This document shows, piece after piece, positions 39,901 to 50,800 of a stretch of DNA of 64,000 bases. The DNA lies in the NCBI GenBank assembly GCA_963681505.1, contig OY811984.1:7136443-7200442 (forward strand). The letters run 5' to 3'. Position 1 is the first letter of the stretch. Each line of letters opens with the position of its first letter. Under the pieces are notes generated by a model that saw only the letters and a list, made by a program, of their open reading frames with translations, searched no databases and had not been told where the DNA came from. The translations under genes were made by a program, and so were the position numbers. Source of the DNA: Eunapius fragilis. Taxonomy: Eukaryota > Porifera > Demospongiae > Spongillida > Spongillidae.

Positions 39901-41722
39901 ACTTACCGTACATCCAGTGTGTAGATTTTTAATATTCTTACCAGCAACATGGCTTGACCTTGGACCAACTTCAGATATCACCAGAGGCTGTATTGGAAAT
40001 AGGTGAGGGTGGGGAAGTTGAGATTGTGTGTTGGCAGCTTTAGGAACACATTGGTGACCCTGTGTGCAGTTGCTGGGTATACCAGGGAGGCAGGAGTGAG
40101 GTGTTTGGAAAGAGAGATTGCTACTGTGTGCAGAACAGCCGCGGTCAAGGTAACAATCAGTTACTCCTGCTTGTAGCCATATGGTCTGTTTTAGATTGCT
40201 GAGTCTAAAGACCTCCAAAAGTCTGAAATGAAACTACCAATCATTGTAACCTGTGCTATCCTTGAGGACATGTTGGGTGTAAGTTGTTTCCATCAAATTA
40301 AAGATATATTAATTATTTCCAAATTTAGCAAAGAAAATATGAGCATGAAATATCTGAACGATTAACTAGACCAGGTGTAGCTGTAGGTGAGCTGTGTTTT
40401 GTGCGTGTGTGTGTATTGAGATCACCATATATGGTATTGTGCAGGACTAGCATGGACTTCAAATGGAGGGGAAATTATGTTTGTTGAGGCAACACGAATG
40501 GCTGGAAAAGGAAAGCTTGTGTTGACCGGACAGCTAGGTAAGTGGGTGTGTAGTGATGGCGTGTTAAGCACTTGTTGCTTGATTAGGTGATGTAATGAAG
40601 GAATCTGCTCAAATAGCTCTGAACTGGCTCAGATCAAATGCCTCTCTGGTGAGTGTTACCTCCTGAGCTAATGAGAAGATAAGAGACACAGTATTTTGCT
40701 TTCTAGTCATACTCATAAAATATCAGTTGATAAGTCCTTAGAAGTATCCCATGCAATGTGAATTGTTGGTATGTAGGTGATGTACATTGAAATGAAATAG
40801 TCAATAGTTGTCTGACACATTAGTAGCACTAGATAGAATTAATTAATCAACTAACACGACCCTTGTTCGGTACAACACCAGGGCTATCCTCATGAGGCTT
40901 CCTCTTGATGCTGCATAACTATTTGTGATATTACCTAATTAAAGTTATATTGTATCGCTACATTGTGTCTACTGACCTAGGAAATATAAAGCATAAACTT
41001 GTTTGAAATAAATATTCAGAGGAATCCTTGGAGGAAGACAGGTGCAAATTTAAAGAGATAGATATATGTGTAGTCATAGTGTCCAATTATGGGCTGATGT
41101 AATGGTAACCATTAGACACTGGTGCTGACTCATGCTGTGTCACATGTGTTTGAATCTCATCCCAACTCAGTATGGTATAGTGTGTGATCAGCCAACCACA
41201 ATGGATGTACACATCCACTTCCCTGCTGGTGCTGTTGGGAAAGATGGACCTTCAGCAGGAGTTGCCATAGTGACAGTCTTGGCTTCTCTTTTTAGTGCCC
41301 GCTGCACCCGCTCAGATACGGCTATGACAGGGGAGGTTACATTGAGGGGACTTGTATTACCAGTAGGTCATATCAGCAGCTAATATGAATGTTCACATGA
41401 GCACGTCATTTAGGTTGGAGGGATAAAGGAAAAAGTGTTAGCAGCCCACAGGGCTGGCATAAAGCATATAATTCTGCCACTGAGGAACCAGAAGGTACTG
41501 TGTGTGTGTGTGTGTGCATGTTAAGATGCTCTACGACATCCAAAGGATATGACAGAACTTCCTGATGGACCCAAGGTATGTAACCCACCACTTAGGTATA
41601 GTAATGATGTCACTGTTCCTTGCATATTTCAGAATGCCTTGAAGTTCACCTGGGTCTCCCACCTTGATGAAGTTTTGTTGAATGCCTTTGATGGCGGTTT
41701 AAAGCCTGCATGCAAATTGTGA
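36952..41722 (+). CDS. LONP2: LONP2, peroxisomal Lon protease
   Basis: The LON N-domain starts [20 protein letters not shown] and continues with [15 protein letters not shown] helical linker ([20 protein letters not shown]) leads to [12 protein letters not shown] and [16 protein letters not shown], both Lon signatures. The AAA domain has Walker [30 protein letters not shown] and Walker [13 protein letters not shown]. The serine-lysine protease domain has the serine in [10 protein letters not shown] (41249-41278) and the lysine in [16 protein letters not shown]. The protein ends PACKL, and CKL is a variant of the SKL peroxisomal signal, which supports LONP2 rather than mitochondrial LONP1. LONP2 degrades and folds peroxisomal matrix enzymes. 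The exon layout is approximate. Confidence 0.93.
37240..37510. repeat. G-rich degenerate repeat with poly-G run, LONP2 intron
   Basis: Two exact 31-base copies (gacgcttgtccggggtaggt plus gtaatcaaata) at about 37366-37434 are surrounded by looser tgtcc.gggg units. A run of about 25 G is at 37297-37321. Confidence 0.85.
38688..38760. repeat. tandem duplication next to a LONP2 5' splice site
   Basis: gtaggtggcttaggtgtggc plus cttgctgatg occurs twice in tandem right after the exon. Confidence 0.85.
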
Positions 41723-41820
41723 CACTGTCAAATCATTAATATTTTAATGTATTGGTGATGAAGTAGTAAAAATTCTGATGGACAGCAAAGCAAGTAGTGA
41801 AAGTTTTCAGTCATTATAAG

Positions 41821-41891
41821 GGAACACAATGCTTCTGCCCCTTGGCATCAAGATAACTTGAGTTAGCCAGGAAGCTTCATACTGTTCTCGA
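41821..41891 (-). promoter_or_regulatory. SECIS element (form 2) in the MsrA 3' UTR
   Basis: On the minus strand, AUGAA (41880-41876) and AGAA (41836-41833) can form the non-Watson-Crick quartet (U-A, G.A, A.G, A.A). Between them GCUUCCUGGC (41875-41866) pairs with GCCAAGGGGC (41846-41837), 9 of 10 positions. The unpaired UAAC gives the conserved apical AA, 12 nt after AUGA. A second stem UCAAG/CUUGA closes on loop UUAU, which defines form 2. Below the quartet GAACA pairs with UGUUC (helix I). It lies about 100 nt after the stop codon at 41983. Spacing and every conserved element fit eukaryotic SECIS rules. Confidence 0.88.
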
Positions 41892-41982
41892 GCATATAAT
41901 GACACCACCCCACCACATAGCTTACTGTGCTATCAGTATAAATACAGACACAAAATCTACTGTTCATGATGCAATTAGTCAT

Positions 41983-42817
41983 TTAGCATGACCCGCCTCT
42001 GCGACCAGCAAGTCGCCTAATGCGATCTTGTAGCTTGGGAGGAAGGTTAAAGTGTGGCAGTTCCTTCTCCAAGTTGGTCTGTGTTCCATACCCCCCACAG
42101 TACCCATTTAGTCGAGCAGCCTTGTGAGATGTGATTAATTCCTTATCTGTGAGATGCAATGCATCAAGGATTTCACCTTCTTGCCTTAGAAGATACTTCT
42201 GATGGTAACTGTATAACGGAAATACCACGAGCAATCACTGCCTGCTATCAGGGGCATATATACAGTCACTTACTCTTCCGCATCATAGAAGGCTTGCGCT
42301 GGCAAAATTTTGGTAACAATTTTGTCCCGAAGGCTTTTCTGATGTTCGTCTCTGCTTTCCTCCGCAAGCTTCATCTGTTCCTCACTGTGATAGAAAATGG
42401 CGGACATGTACTGCCGTGAAGAGCAGCGAGTAGGATTGTGTAGGAGCCAGAACATCTTTAGCAGATTACTGTACGAGGTCTTCTTTGGGTCAAAGTGAAT
42501 CTCAACTGTCTCCGTGTGGTCCCCACTGAAGGAGAAATGTTTGCCAAAACTACCGTTATGAGGTCTCGATCGATGCATGGTGTCAACAAATGTAGCGCAA
42601 CTTACAGAGAATAGTAGTTTGGTGCATTTTTCTTGCCGCCGGTAAATCCTACTTTCGTACGCAGTACGCCATCGGCACCACCGAACTGCGCCTCGGGAAA
42701 CCAGAATCAGCTAAGCGCGAAGGTAGCTGTTTCGAATGGGACGGCATCAGGATCGTACTCAGAGAAGTTCAGCTTCCTGGCTCGGTCACTGAGTTCTGCT
42801 ATTTCACAGTCGCTCAT
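41983..42817 (-). CDS. MSRA: selenoprotein MsrA (peptide methionine sulfoxide reductase, Sec at codon 37)
   Basis: Exon 1 is 42817-42606, exon 2 is 42525-42274 and exon 3 starts near 42200; phases agree. The protein starts MSDCEIAELSDRARKLNFSE. At the position of the catalytic cysteine (GCFWG in most MsrA; here ALS-U-FWFPEAQFGG) there is an in-frame TGA, 42709-42707, codon 37. The frame is open on both sides and conserved after it: GVLRTKVGFTGGKKNAPNYY, GDHTETVEIHFDP, FWLLHNPTR, YMSAIFYHSEEQ, and the recycling-cysteine region NGYCGG, with a last cysteine at the C-terminus (GGSC). The coding is readthrough by selenocysteine, supported by a SECIS in the 3' UTR. MsrA reduces methionine-S-sulfoxide; Sec raises catalytic rate in characterised Sec-MsrA. 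Convergent with LONP2. Confidence 0.9.
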
Positions 42818-43410
42818 AATTTCTTCGCAATACGTTCGTGTATACTAATAATAGTTGGTATAAATATTTTAAAATATTACAACGGATGTTGTCGTTGCGT
42901 CATCGTTCGGTGGACAAATACATGTAGGGGCGGGTGCATATCATCTACGCGTGGACGACACAGCCCTAAAGTTGCGGCTGGACAAAAGGGTCCATAATTA
43001 GACAATACCGTAAACCAAAAAAATCCATCGCGCCATGGCCTCATTAAAATGGCGTTTTTTGAGAGAGCTGTATCTTGTTCATTTTACCATCAAATACCTG
43101 TTGATCCCTCCCATTTAACTGGTGTATCGTCGTAGTAGAGACTATACCATATGCGCACTCTTCATATCGCAATCCATAATAACACGCAGCCAATTTATAT
43201 GCGGATATCGTACGGGAGAGGGGGTACTTCACGCTGAAAATACCAAGCACAGACAAATTCTCAGGAACGTCAGCACGGCGCATCGTCAACTATACACATT
43301 TAGGTATACTGAAACACCATTTAGGTCAAGCCATACTTTTTTTTTCCACTACACAATAAACGGTTTTGCTTTTCTATGAATAATGCGGTATTAGTAGCTT
43401 TATTCGGTCA
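42818..43410. other. intergenic, nothing recognised
   Basis: Upstream of MsrA. Short ORFs on both strands without family resemblance. A possible G/C-rich promoter portion lies near 42925-42990. Confidence 0.5.
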
Positions 43411-43827
43411 CATAGCAGCGGCGGATCCAGGGGGGGGGGGGGCACTCGGGGCACGTGCCCCCCCCCCCCCCCTTCATTTATAAATCCATAAATTTTCGGG
43501 CCGCATTTTATAATATAGCTGCACGATTGCGCTGTCTATTGATATCCGCACGCATGAACTCTACTACTGTACTATATCTCGGGCCCCCCGATACGCGATC
43601 ATACTCCCCCCCTCCCCCTCCCCGCCCTTCGTATCGGGCCAGAAACCGACAGCACCCCCCCCCCCCCCCCCGCTCCTCGTATCGGGCCATAAACCGACAG
43701 CACCCCCCCCCCCCCCCCCCCCCGCTTTTCGTATCGGGCCAGAAGCCGACCCCACCCCCAGCCACACCCACCATCCGTGCCCCCCCCCCCCCCCCCCCCC
43801 CAAAAACCTGTATCCGCCGCTGCATAG
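43411..43827. mobile_element. hAT-like MITE with poly-C core
   Basis: The 16-base terminus cagcggcggatccagg (43416-43431) is matched in inverse by cctgtatccgccgctg (43807-43822), with one mismatch. catag flanks both ends (43411-43415, 43823-43827). The core has poly-C/poly-G runs and three copies of cgtatcgggcca.aa.ccgac. CAG(N)GGCGGATCCAG ends are typical of non-autonomous hAT elements in animals; the 5-bp rather than 8-bp flanking repeat is unusual. Confidence 0.75.
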
Positions 43828-43939
43828 CCTAGATGGAACACCACATATACCAGCTCCAGAAACGTTGCAGAGCTTGTGGAAACCATTTGGTGGCTAGAGA
43901 GATCAAAAGGAGAGCATTCATGAGAGGGGGTTTATAATG

Positions 43940-44680
43940 GATACATGAAGGCAGGGGGCCCAGCTGCTTACTGTGGGAGTATGGGGCAAGGGGTCCAGCT
44001 GCTTATAGTAGGTACTTTGGGGTATGTGCAGGGGGTCCTGCTACTTAGTCAGTACATAGAGTAAGAGGGTACAGTGAGTACACAGGGACAGGGGGCTAGC
44101 TGCTTACAGTGGGTACATGGGGGCAAGGGGGCCAGTTGCTTACAGTGGGTACATGGGGGCAGGGGGTACATGGGGGCAAGGACAGTGGGTACATGGGGCA
44201 AGGGAGCCAGTTGTTTACAGTGGGAACATGGGGGCAAGGGGGCCAGTTGCTTACAGTGGGTACATGGGGGAGGGGGTCCAGCTGCTCACAGTGGGTACAT
44301 GAGAGCAGGGGGTAGCGGTGGGTGTATGGGGGCATGGGGTCCAGCTGCTTACAGTAGACATGTGAGGGAGGGGGTCCAGCTGCTTACAGGGGCAGGGGGT
44401 CCAGCTGCCTACAGTGGGTACATGGGGCAGGAGGGCCAGCTGTTTATAGTGGGCACATGGGGAGAGGGGGTTACAATGTGGGTGCATGGGGGCAGAGTGT
44501 AACAGTTGGTACATGGGGGCTGGGGGCAGTCAGGGGGTCCAGCTGCTTACAGTGGGTACATGAAGGCAGGGGGTCCAATACATGTACATGGGGCAGGGTG
44601 CAGCTACTTACAGTGGGTACATAAGGGCAGGGGTGTCCAGCTGACAGTGGGTACATAAGGGCAGGGGGGTCCAGCTGATT
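43940..44680. repeat. ~36-bp G-rich minisatellite
   Basis: About 20 diverged units of gtgggtacatgggggcaggg plus ggtccagctgcttaca, some truncated or fused. ORFs in it on both strands are artefacts. Confidence 0.92.
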
Positions 44681-44699
44681 TTCACGTCAACACATATAT

Positions 44700-45480
44700 G
44701 TACTGGGCTAGTTACACGGCTCAAACCACAGTACACTTCACATGCGTATACCATCGCGAAGAAAAAGTATGGCTACAGTTCCATACTATATGTTGTAAGT
44801 TCCTTCTGTCTCCTTTTGTTCCGTGCTTCCTCCACCTGGGATTTAGAATTTGTCTACGTGGTCCAAAAAGTACGTTGTAGTCGATGCGATCGTCGAAAAA
44901 TGGCCGCTTGTAGGAAGCGGTGGAGAGAAAACTAGGCCATGTGACTTTGGCTACAAATAGAACAAAGATACTTCATTCATTGTATGGCTTTAAAAAATGG
45001 TGACAAGTTCAAACATGTTATCATGTAGTGCAAGGTTTCTAAGGTTGTTGGTTGTCAAGGGTGGTTGCTAGGGCATTACTCAAATATTTAGGTATGCCTT
45101 TTGTCCACGAATTGTATGGCCGCATAGGGCTGTGATGATTGTATATATCAATGGAGTAAAGTTTAAAATGCTACCTAACCACGTGTTGCTTAACCCGTTT
45201 AGATGGCTCAGTAAGAAAATGAATATTTTATGGAGGAAATCAATAGCTCTGAAGACTGAAGTAGATGATTTTGATCGATTTCGTCTACGTATTACGGTAT
45301 AGATGGTCCGTCGATTTAACATTAAAGTACATGTAGCACAAATGATGCAAGTGGAGTGATTCAACAGCCATGATGAAGGGCCATCCTCTACCATTTTATT
45401 TCTGAGATGTCGTTTACCACCACAACTAACAAATCAGATTATATGCTCTGATGCGTATTACATGTACATGTGTGGCGATG
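44700..45480. other. intergenic, nothing recognised
   Basis: No family match in the short ORFs. Repeat-derived sequence is possible but no terminal structure is visible. Confidence 0.45.
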
Positions 45481-45486
45481 TGCCAT

Positions 45487-45549
45487 GAGGCAACCATACA
45501 CTAGGCAACATGTTGCATGCAACACTGCTGCCTAGTGTATGGTCGCCTC
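45487..45549. repeat. 63-bp near-perfect palindrome (MITE-like)
   Basis: gaggcaaccatacactaggca is the near inverse of tgcctagtgtatggtcgcctc. The spacer contains tgttgcatgcaaca, itself a palindrome. Confidence 0.75.
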
Positions 45550-45854
45550 TAGAATGCTGCAATCATTCTTAAAGGTTTATTGATTTCAGTGGGCATAGAG
45601 TATATCAAAATGAAACGGTTGCTTTCTGCGTTCCTTTAATTTGTAATGTTCACAAGCATGTGTTAGCTTATAAACCACAGGTTGAATACCTGTTGTGTGA
45701 TGGATATGTTACACCACTTAATTAGGACTTCGGCTAAAATTGTAGGTCATTCACATTTAGACCGATGGCTAACTAATGGCTACAGCAATACGAAATCTTT
45801 TTACCAAATGTGCAGCCTCCTTTGTCAAATTAAATGATTACGTTTATAAAAATG

Positions 45855-45857
<3 letters not shown>

Positions 45858-45948
<91 letters not shown>
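45858..45948. repeat. (AG)n microsatellite
   Basis: About 45 uninterrupted ag dinucleotides. Confidence 0.97.
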
Positions 45949-45951
<3 letters not shown>

Positions 45952-46146
45952 TTGGGATGTGTGCCACTGAACATGGTATGGTTATATTTATTTGCATGCA
46001 GGTTTGAGTGTTTTGTTCCTGGATATCAATGCATCAATGCTCCCCCCTCTCCATTCACTTCATGTGCTGCAAAATGGATAAAAGTATTAAAATTTATTAG
46101 AAATAACAGCTGTTTTGATACTTTGTTCTGCATGACATAGCGCATA

Positions 46147-47348
46147 TTATTTCTGGGTGGCTTCCTCAATCCATGTTAGGTAAGCTTCATTACCATCAGT
46201 AATCTGAAAACCAGATATTTATGTGTAAACATAATAGAATAAATATGTACCTGCATGGACTGTTGATGGTGACATCACAACAAACCACCATTGTTTATGC
46301 CATATCAAGTTGTAGCCTACTTCCCTACATGCATTATTTCTCAATGATTGCACATTGGTCGTACACTTTGATGGGCAAAACTTTTACTTCTACTATTTAG
46401 GGTTGTCTGTTCATATTTTAACCCCGGACGTGCAAATAAATCTTCACCATGACCACACCCAGTCCTCACCTTAAGGCTAATCACTTCTGGGACCTTATAT
46501 GGATGCTGACTTAACACAAACGATGTCAGGTCAGAAATATGTCTGGTCTGTGTTTTTATCATCTGTAAATACAACAGTATTACGATATCAAACTAGCAAC
46601 TACTAGCAGAGCATACCATAAGACACTCCGAGGATTCTTCCATTTTGCCTTGCCATTCATAACTGTAGGAAAACATAATCATAACAAAGCAACATAAATA
46701 AAAAAATCTTAAGTATACAGGTGGAATTCCCTAATGCCACTCCCAATCATCTTATAATTCAGGGTTTCAATGCCCCCCCCCCCCCCCCCCCCCCCCCCAT
46801 TACAATCTAGGGTACATAACCCTCACCGTCAAAAATTAATTGCCCCCTCTAAAAAGTTACTTTGCCAACCCGTTTTTCTCGGTCACTCAAATTTAATGCT
46901 GCCATTAAATGCCTGTTAACTATGACTATGGAATATGTTTGTGGATATTGGATATGGGTGTTCATTGTACCCTGCATGCAGTGGCAACTACTAAAGCAGA
47001 ATAATATATGAATGTATGTACAAGCCAACTACGTCCATACTAGCCCCTCCGGTACATCGCTTTGTTGAGGGACAATGCACCTTACAGACCACAAAGCGCC
47101 AGACAGCAGTACATTGTTATGGTTCCGCAACTCACATCGAAATCACTTGAGGAATTATGTTGACGCACGCAGCAAGCTTACGCTGTACAATAGTTCTTCG
47201 TCAGAACAATAGCCAAAATTTAAGCAAGGAAACTCAAGAACGTATTGCCAAGCTACCTGCTCAAGTTCTGAGCAACTTCCATACTTGGCGCAGTCACCAT
47301 AGCTACTGAAAACTTTTCTCTAGTCCCGGCCTCTTCGTTGGTAGACAT
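46147..47348 (-). CDS. CUTA: CutA divalent-cation tolerance homologue
   Basis: First exon from ATG 47348 (MSTNEEAGTREKFSVAMVTA, then PSMEVAQNLSR). Exon 2 reads TIVQRKLAACVNIIPQVIS (about 47205-47136). Exon 3 is YEWQGKMEESSECLM, exon 4 is IKTQTRHISDLTSFVLSQHP then YKVPEVISLKV, and exon 5 is ITDGNEAYLTWIEEATQK. The K-LAACVNIIP, YEW-GK-EE and HPY-VPE blocks are the CutA1 signature. CutA forms a very stable ferredoxin-like trimer; the animal protein is linked to copper and to acetylcholinesterase anchoring, but its role is unclear. No signal peptide is seen. Length is about 125 residues. Confidence 0.92.
46774..46798. repeat. poly-C run, CUTA intron
   Basis: About 25 consecutive C. Confidence 0.95.
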
Positions 47349-47857
47349 CTTCGCTATACATTAACAAAAATTTTGCAAAATTGGTTAGAAAGCATAGAGA
47401 TTCCTGCCCCAATACCCCATTACATAATGAACATCAGCCGTGGTATTACCTTTATGACTACAGGCGCTCTTTGACAAAAGTAATGCCAGCACTAAATAGC
47501 GCGCTCTATCTGTTAGCAATGTCATTATTAATTTTGTCACCTGCTGTATCGCATGCACGTGAGAAGGGGCGGGTTTATTTGTACGTAGCTGCTACTACGT
47601 CTGAGAGCTGTTACTCGACAAGAAGATGGCATCTGGCAATAGATTCTGTGAGGCTGATCAATATTCACCTTAGATGTAACTAGCTCTTTAGACATTTTCA
47701 CGCACTGTAGTAATAGGCGTCTTGGACACTAGTAGTTACAGCAGACGTCAAATACTGTATAGAATTTAGCTGCAAATGCAAGTCTGTTGGTAAACGTAAA
47801 ATACTTGATGTATACCGATCTCTTTGTCCTGTTGTGGAGCAAGTTACAATTATTTGT
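47349..47857. promoter_or_regulatory. CUTA/CIP2A divergent upstream region
   Basis: Contains gcacgtgag and a GC box, ggggcgggtt, at about 47550-47575. An upstream non-coding or short coding exon of CIP2A may also lie here; none can be assigned with confidence. Confidence 0.4.
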
Positions 47858-50800
47858 ATGTTTTTTGTAGATGATTTACAAAAGTTTTGTCGTGCAGTGG
47901 AGAGAGCTGTATCTGTTCCTGCTGATGAAAACTGTAGAGAAGTGGAACGACAGTTGGAAGTGAGTACTGCACAGGATAGTTAAGCATTAGAAATTAATAA
48001 GGCGTTTATTGAGATGAACATTTGATAAAATGTTGATCCTTCCTCTAAACCCCTAGATATTGCTATCTCTTTCTGAAGCCTCTCTTTCAAATGGTTCAGA
48101 GGTCCCAGATACTGATTCAGTCTCTACCTTGATTAAAATTCTGAGCAATCCTTGCACACGCAGCCCTATCTCAGCATACATCATGACAGCATTACGGATG
48201 CAGTGTAAGCAGTTTTACCTAAGCCCATCTATAACCATTACCTTGGCATTGACATTGCAGCAGCTAAAAGTGATACAATTCGAGATGTAATGGTTGGCCA
48301 GCTCAATGTACTCCTCCCTCTCAGTTTAATCATCACTAAGGATCAGGATGGGGAGGAGGTTGGTTCCTATTGTGCTTATGTATTGATCGCTTACTAACTA
48401 TATTCATTTAGTGTTTGAAGCTGTTACAACTTTTGACTTATGGTATTAGAGTAACTTGTCCAAATAGCTGTATTGAGGACATTATTCGATTTGTGGTTAA
48501 TAAAATGTAAGTTGTACTTATAATTACTGCTGTACATTGGATTTATGTACATGTTTTTGTGTATGTGTATGTGTATGTGTGGTGTGCATGCACATGATTT
48601 ATTTCCTGGAAGGGTTACTTGAACAAGTATTATTCCTGCACAATAATTAGCATATCACTTTGTGGAAGTGCATTGCATTGGAACACTCAAAACATAAAAA
48701 ATTCGAACAGTTGTTTAAGGTTACTTATGTGTCAAATAACTTTTTATGATTCAGTATGGAGTTATTTTATGCCTTGATCCACGTGAATGACACAATATAT
48801 TGTAGCAGCGAAAAGGAACATGACACATACTTTAAGAGATATCTAGATTCTTTCTTATGGCCTGAATTTTTAGTCTGTCCATCAATTCATGCTGAATGTT
48901 TAATCTTGTGTATGTGAAGATGTGCCAGTGATAATTGTAGTGCAGACTTTCACTTGTTATACAGTCTAAGAGAAGCATGAATCTGGCAGTTATTTGTGCT
49001 TGACTTCTCATGTGTTCATTCACCTTGAACTCATAAATTGATAAGAACCAGTCCAATGCAAGGATCAGTTATTGAGTGTCTAGATGTTCTGGCAAACCTC
49101 TGCCAAAGAAGTGTGACTGTACAAGCCTTTGTGAAGGGTCTGGTACGTTTTCGATCAGGAATTTGGTAGTCACATATTAATTTACTTCTCCTTTCTTTTC
49201 ATAGCCTTCTGTTCCTACCCTCCAGAGAAGGCTACTTTCAAATCTTTCCAGTGCTAATGTATCAGTAGTAATTTTGTCTTTGCATATACTTGCTAGCTTG
49301 TTTCTGACAGAAGAACTTGGAACGAGGGTAAATTGCACACTTTGTGTTTAGCCCATCAGTAACTGAAACATTGATTTGGTCAGATATTCAGTGCTAATAA
49401 CATGGAACAAAGCTTCCAGTTGGCATTTAGTGTGCTTTTTGCATTTAGCACAAACCTGGCTGGTGCTACATATGCAGTTGATCTTCTTGTGGATATATTG
49501 TCACATGAGAGAATCCATGCAATACTTAAGCAGTAAGGACAATATGATACAATTTGTTAAAGTTTTAGCATTATTTGTCACAAGGTATGGTCAGTTGCAG
49601 GATTGTCTTCAAAAGATGGTCTCACTGCTCCCTAGAGTTGAGGGCGTTATGCGTGCTAAGGTATGGGCTGTGTATCCATTATTGTAGTTGCTAGCATACT
49701 AATTGACTAGATGGTTGAACTCTGTGTTGTACTTTGTCGAGTATCCGGTCTGAGAGTGGTCATGGCTAAGCTGTTGATGCAGAAGAAGACTACTTTAGTA
49801 GCAGGAAAGAACATATCTACCTGTCAATTGGCCACTTTGCTGACAGACATGACTATTCCCTCAGCTGCTTTCCCAAATACAACATTAATTATATTGGATC
49901 TACTTCAAGAAATTATCCAGGTACTGGATCATTTTTACTTGATGAACTTTCTGTCATGTCTCTACTACAGGAAGCATTGAATGGTGCTCACACCTGGGAC
50001 TGCATGGAGCAGATTAAGTTCACTTTGGAGCAAGTAGCATTAGCTTGTCAGCCCCCAGATTATAGCAAGGGAGATGATGTCATTCATATATGTCTTGTAC
50101 AAGTCTCCAAGTTACTTTCCATCTGGTCTGATATCCTTCACTACATATAATTATTAGACATTTTATTGTACACAATTGACTACACTGACTTGGGGCTCAT
50201 ATGGCATTTACAATTGCTCATGAACAATTGGGTCTTTTCTAGCCTGCCTATATGGTCTCCTTAATAATTGCGAAATTGTGATGTTATCAGAATCTGTGAC
50301 GAAGCATATATTGGAATCAATCAAGAGCGATTATCTACAGCGGCTTATTCAAGATCAGTTCAAAAGAAACCTTACATATTCAAAGGAAAAATCTTGGATG
50401 TAAGTGCATTTTAGCTGTTGCTCAGTGTAAGGTACTATCTGCTTGCAGGTCTGTTAGTATGGAGGTTGTGATTCTGTCCGTCCACCTGCTGCTTAAACAT
50501 GCGAAATACTCACAAAAAACAAAGGTAATATACTAATATTAGTTGGCAATATTTTTGATATTGCTTTGCACCACAGGCGGATGTTCACAGCTTATTGACG
50601 GTATGCCTGGCCATCAATATCCTGCAGTCCATATATGTGACATTGGGGGGGCAGGATATCACATGTTGTTCTGTAAGAGGCACCTCTTAATAAATTGCCC
50701 AAACTTATTTGCATTCAGCTATGTGTGTGGTGGTAGGTATTCAATAACAATAATCAACTGTAAATCCAGTGCATTTAGTGGCCTATACGAGTTACCTTAT

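Noticed and set aside
41960..41982. Alternative SECIS starting at the ATGA just after the MsrA stop
   Set aside because: Only a 5-bp stem adjacent to ATGA, no apical AA and wrong quartet geometry; the 41821-41891 fold is far better.
42707..42709. TGA in MsrA as a disabling mutation (pseudogene)
   Set aside because: The rest of the gene is intact, splice phases agree, the TGA is exactly at the catalytic position and a SECIS is present.
43455..43886. Proline/glycine-rich ORFs on both strands
   Set aside because: Poly-C/poly-G core of a MITE.
45080..45394. 104-codon minus ORF
   Set aside because: No family resemblance, no signal or splice partners; left as intergenic.
47381..47683. 100-codon ORF upstream of CIP2A
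   Set aside because: No recognised domain and no phase-compatible splice to CIP2A exons; treated as promoter/upstream region.
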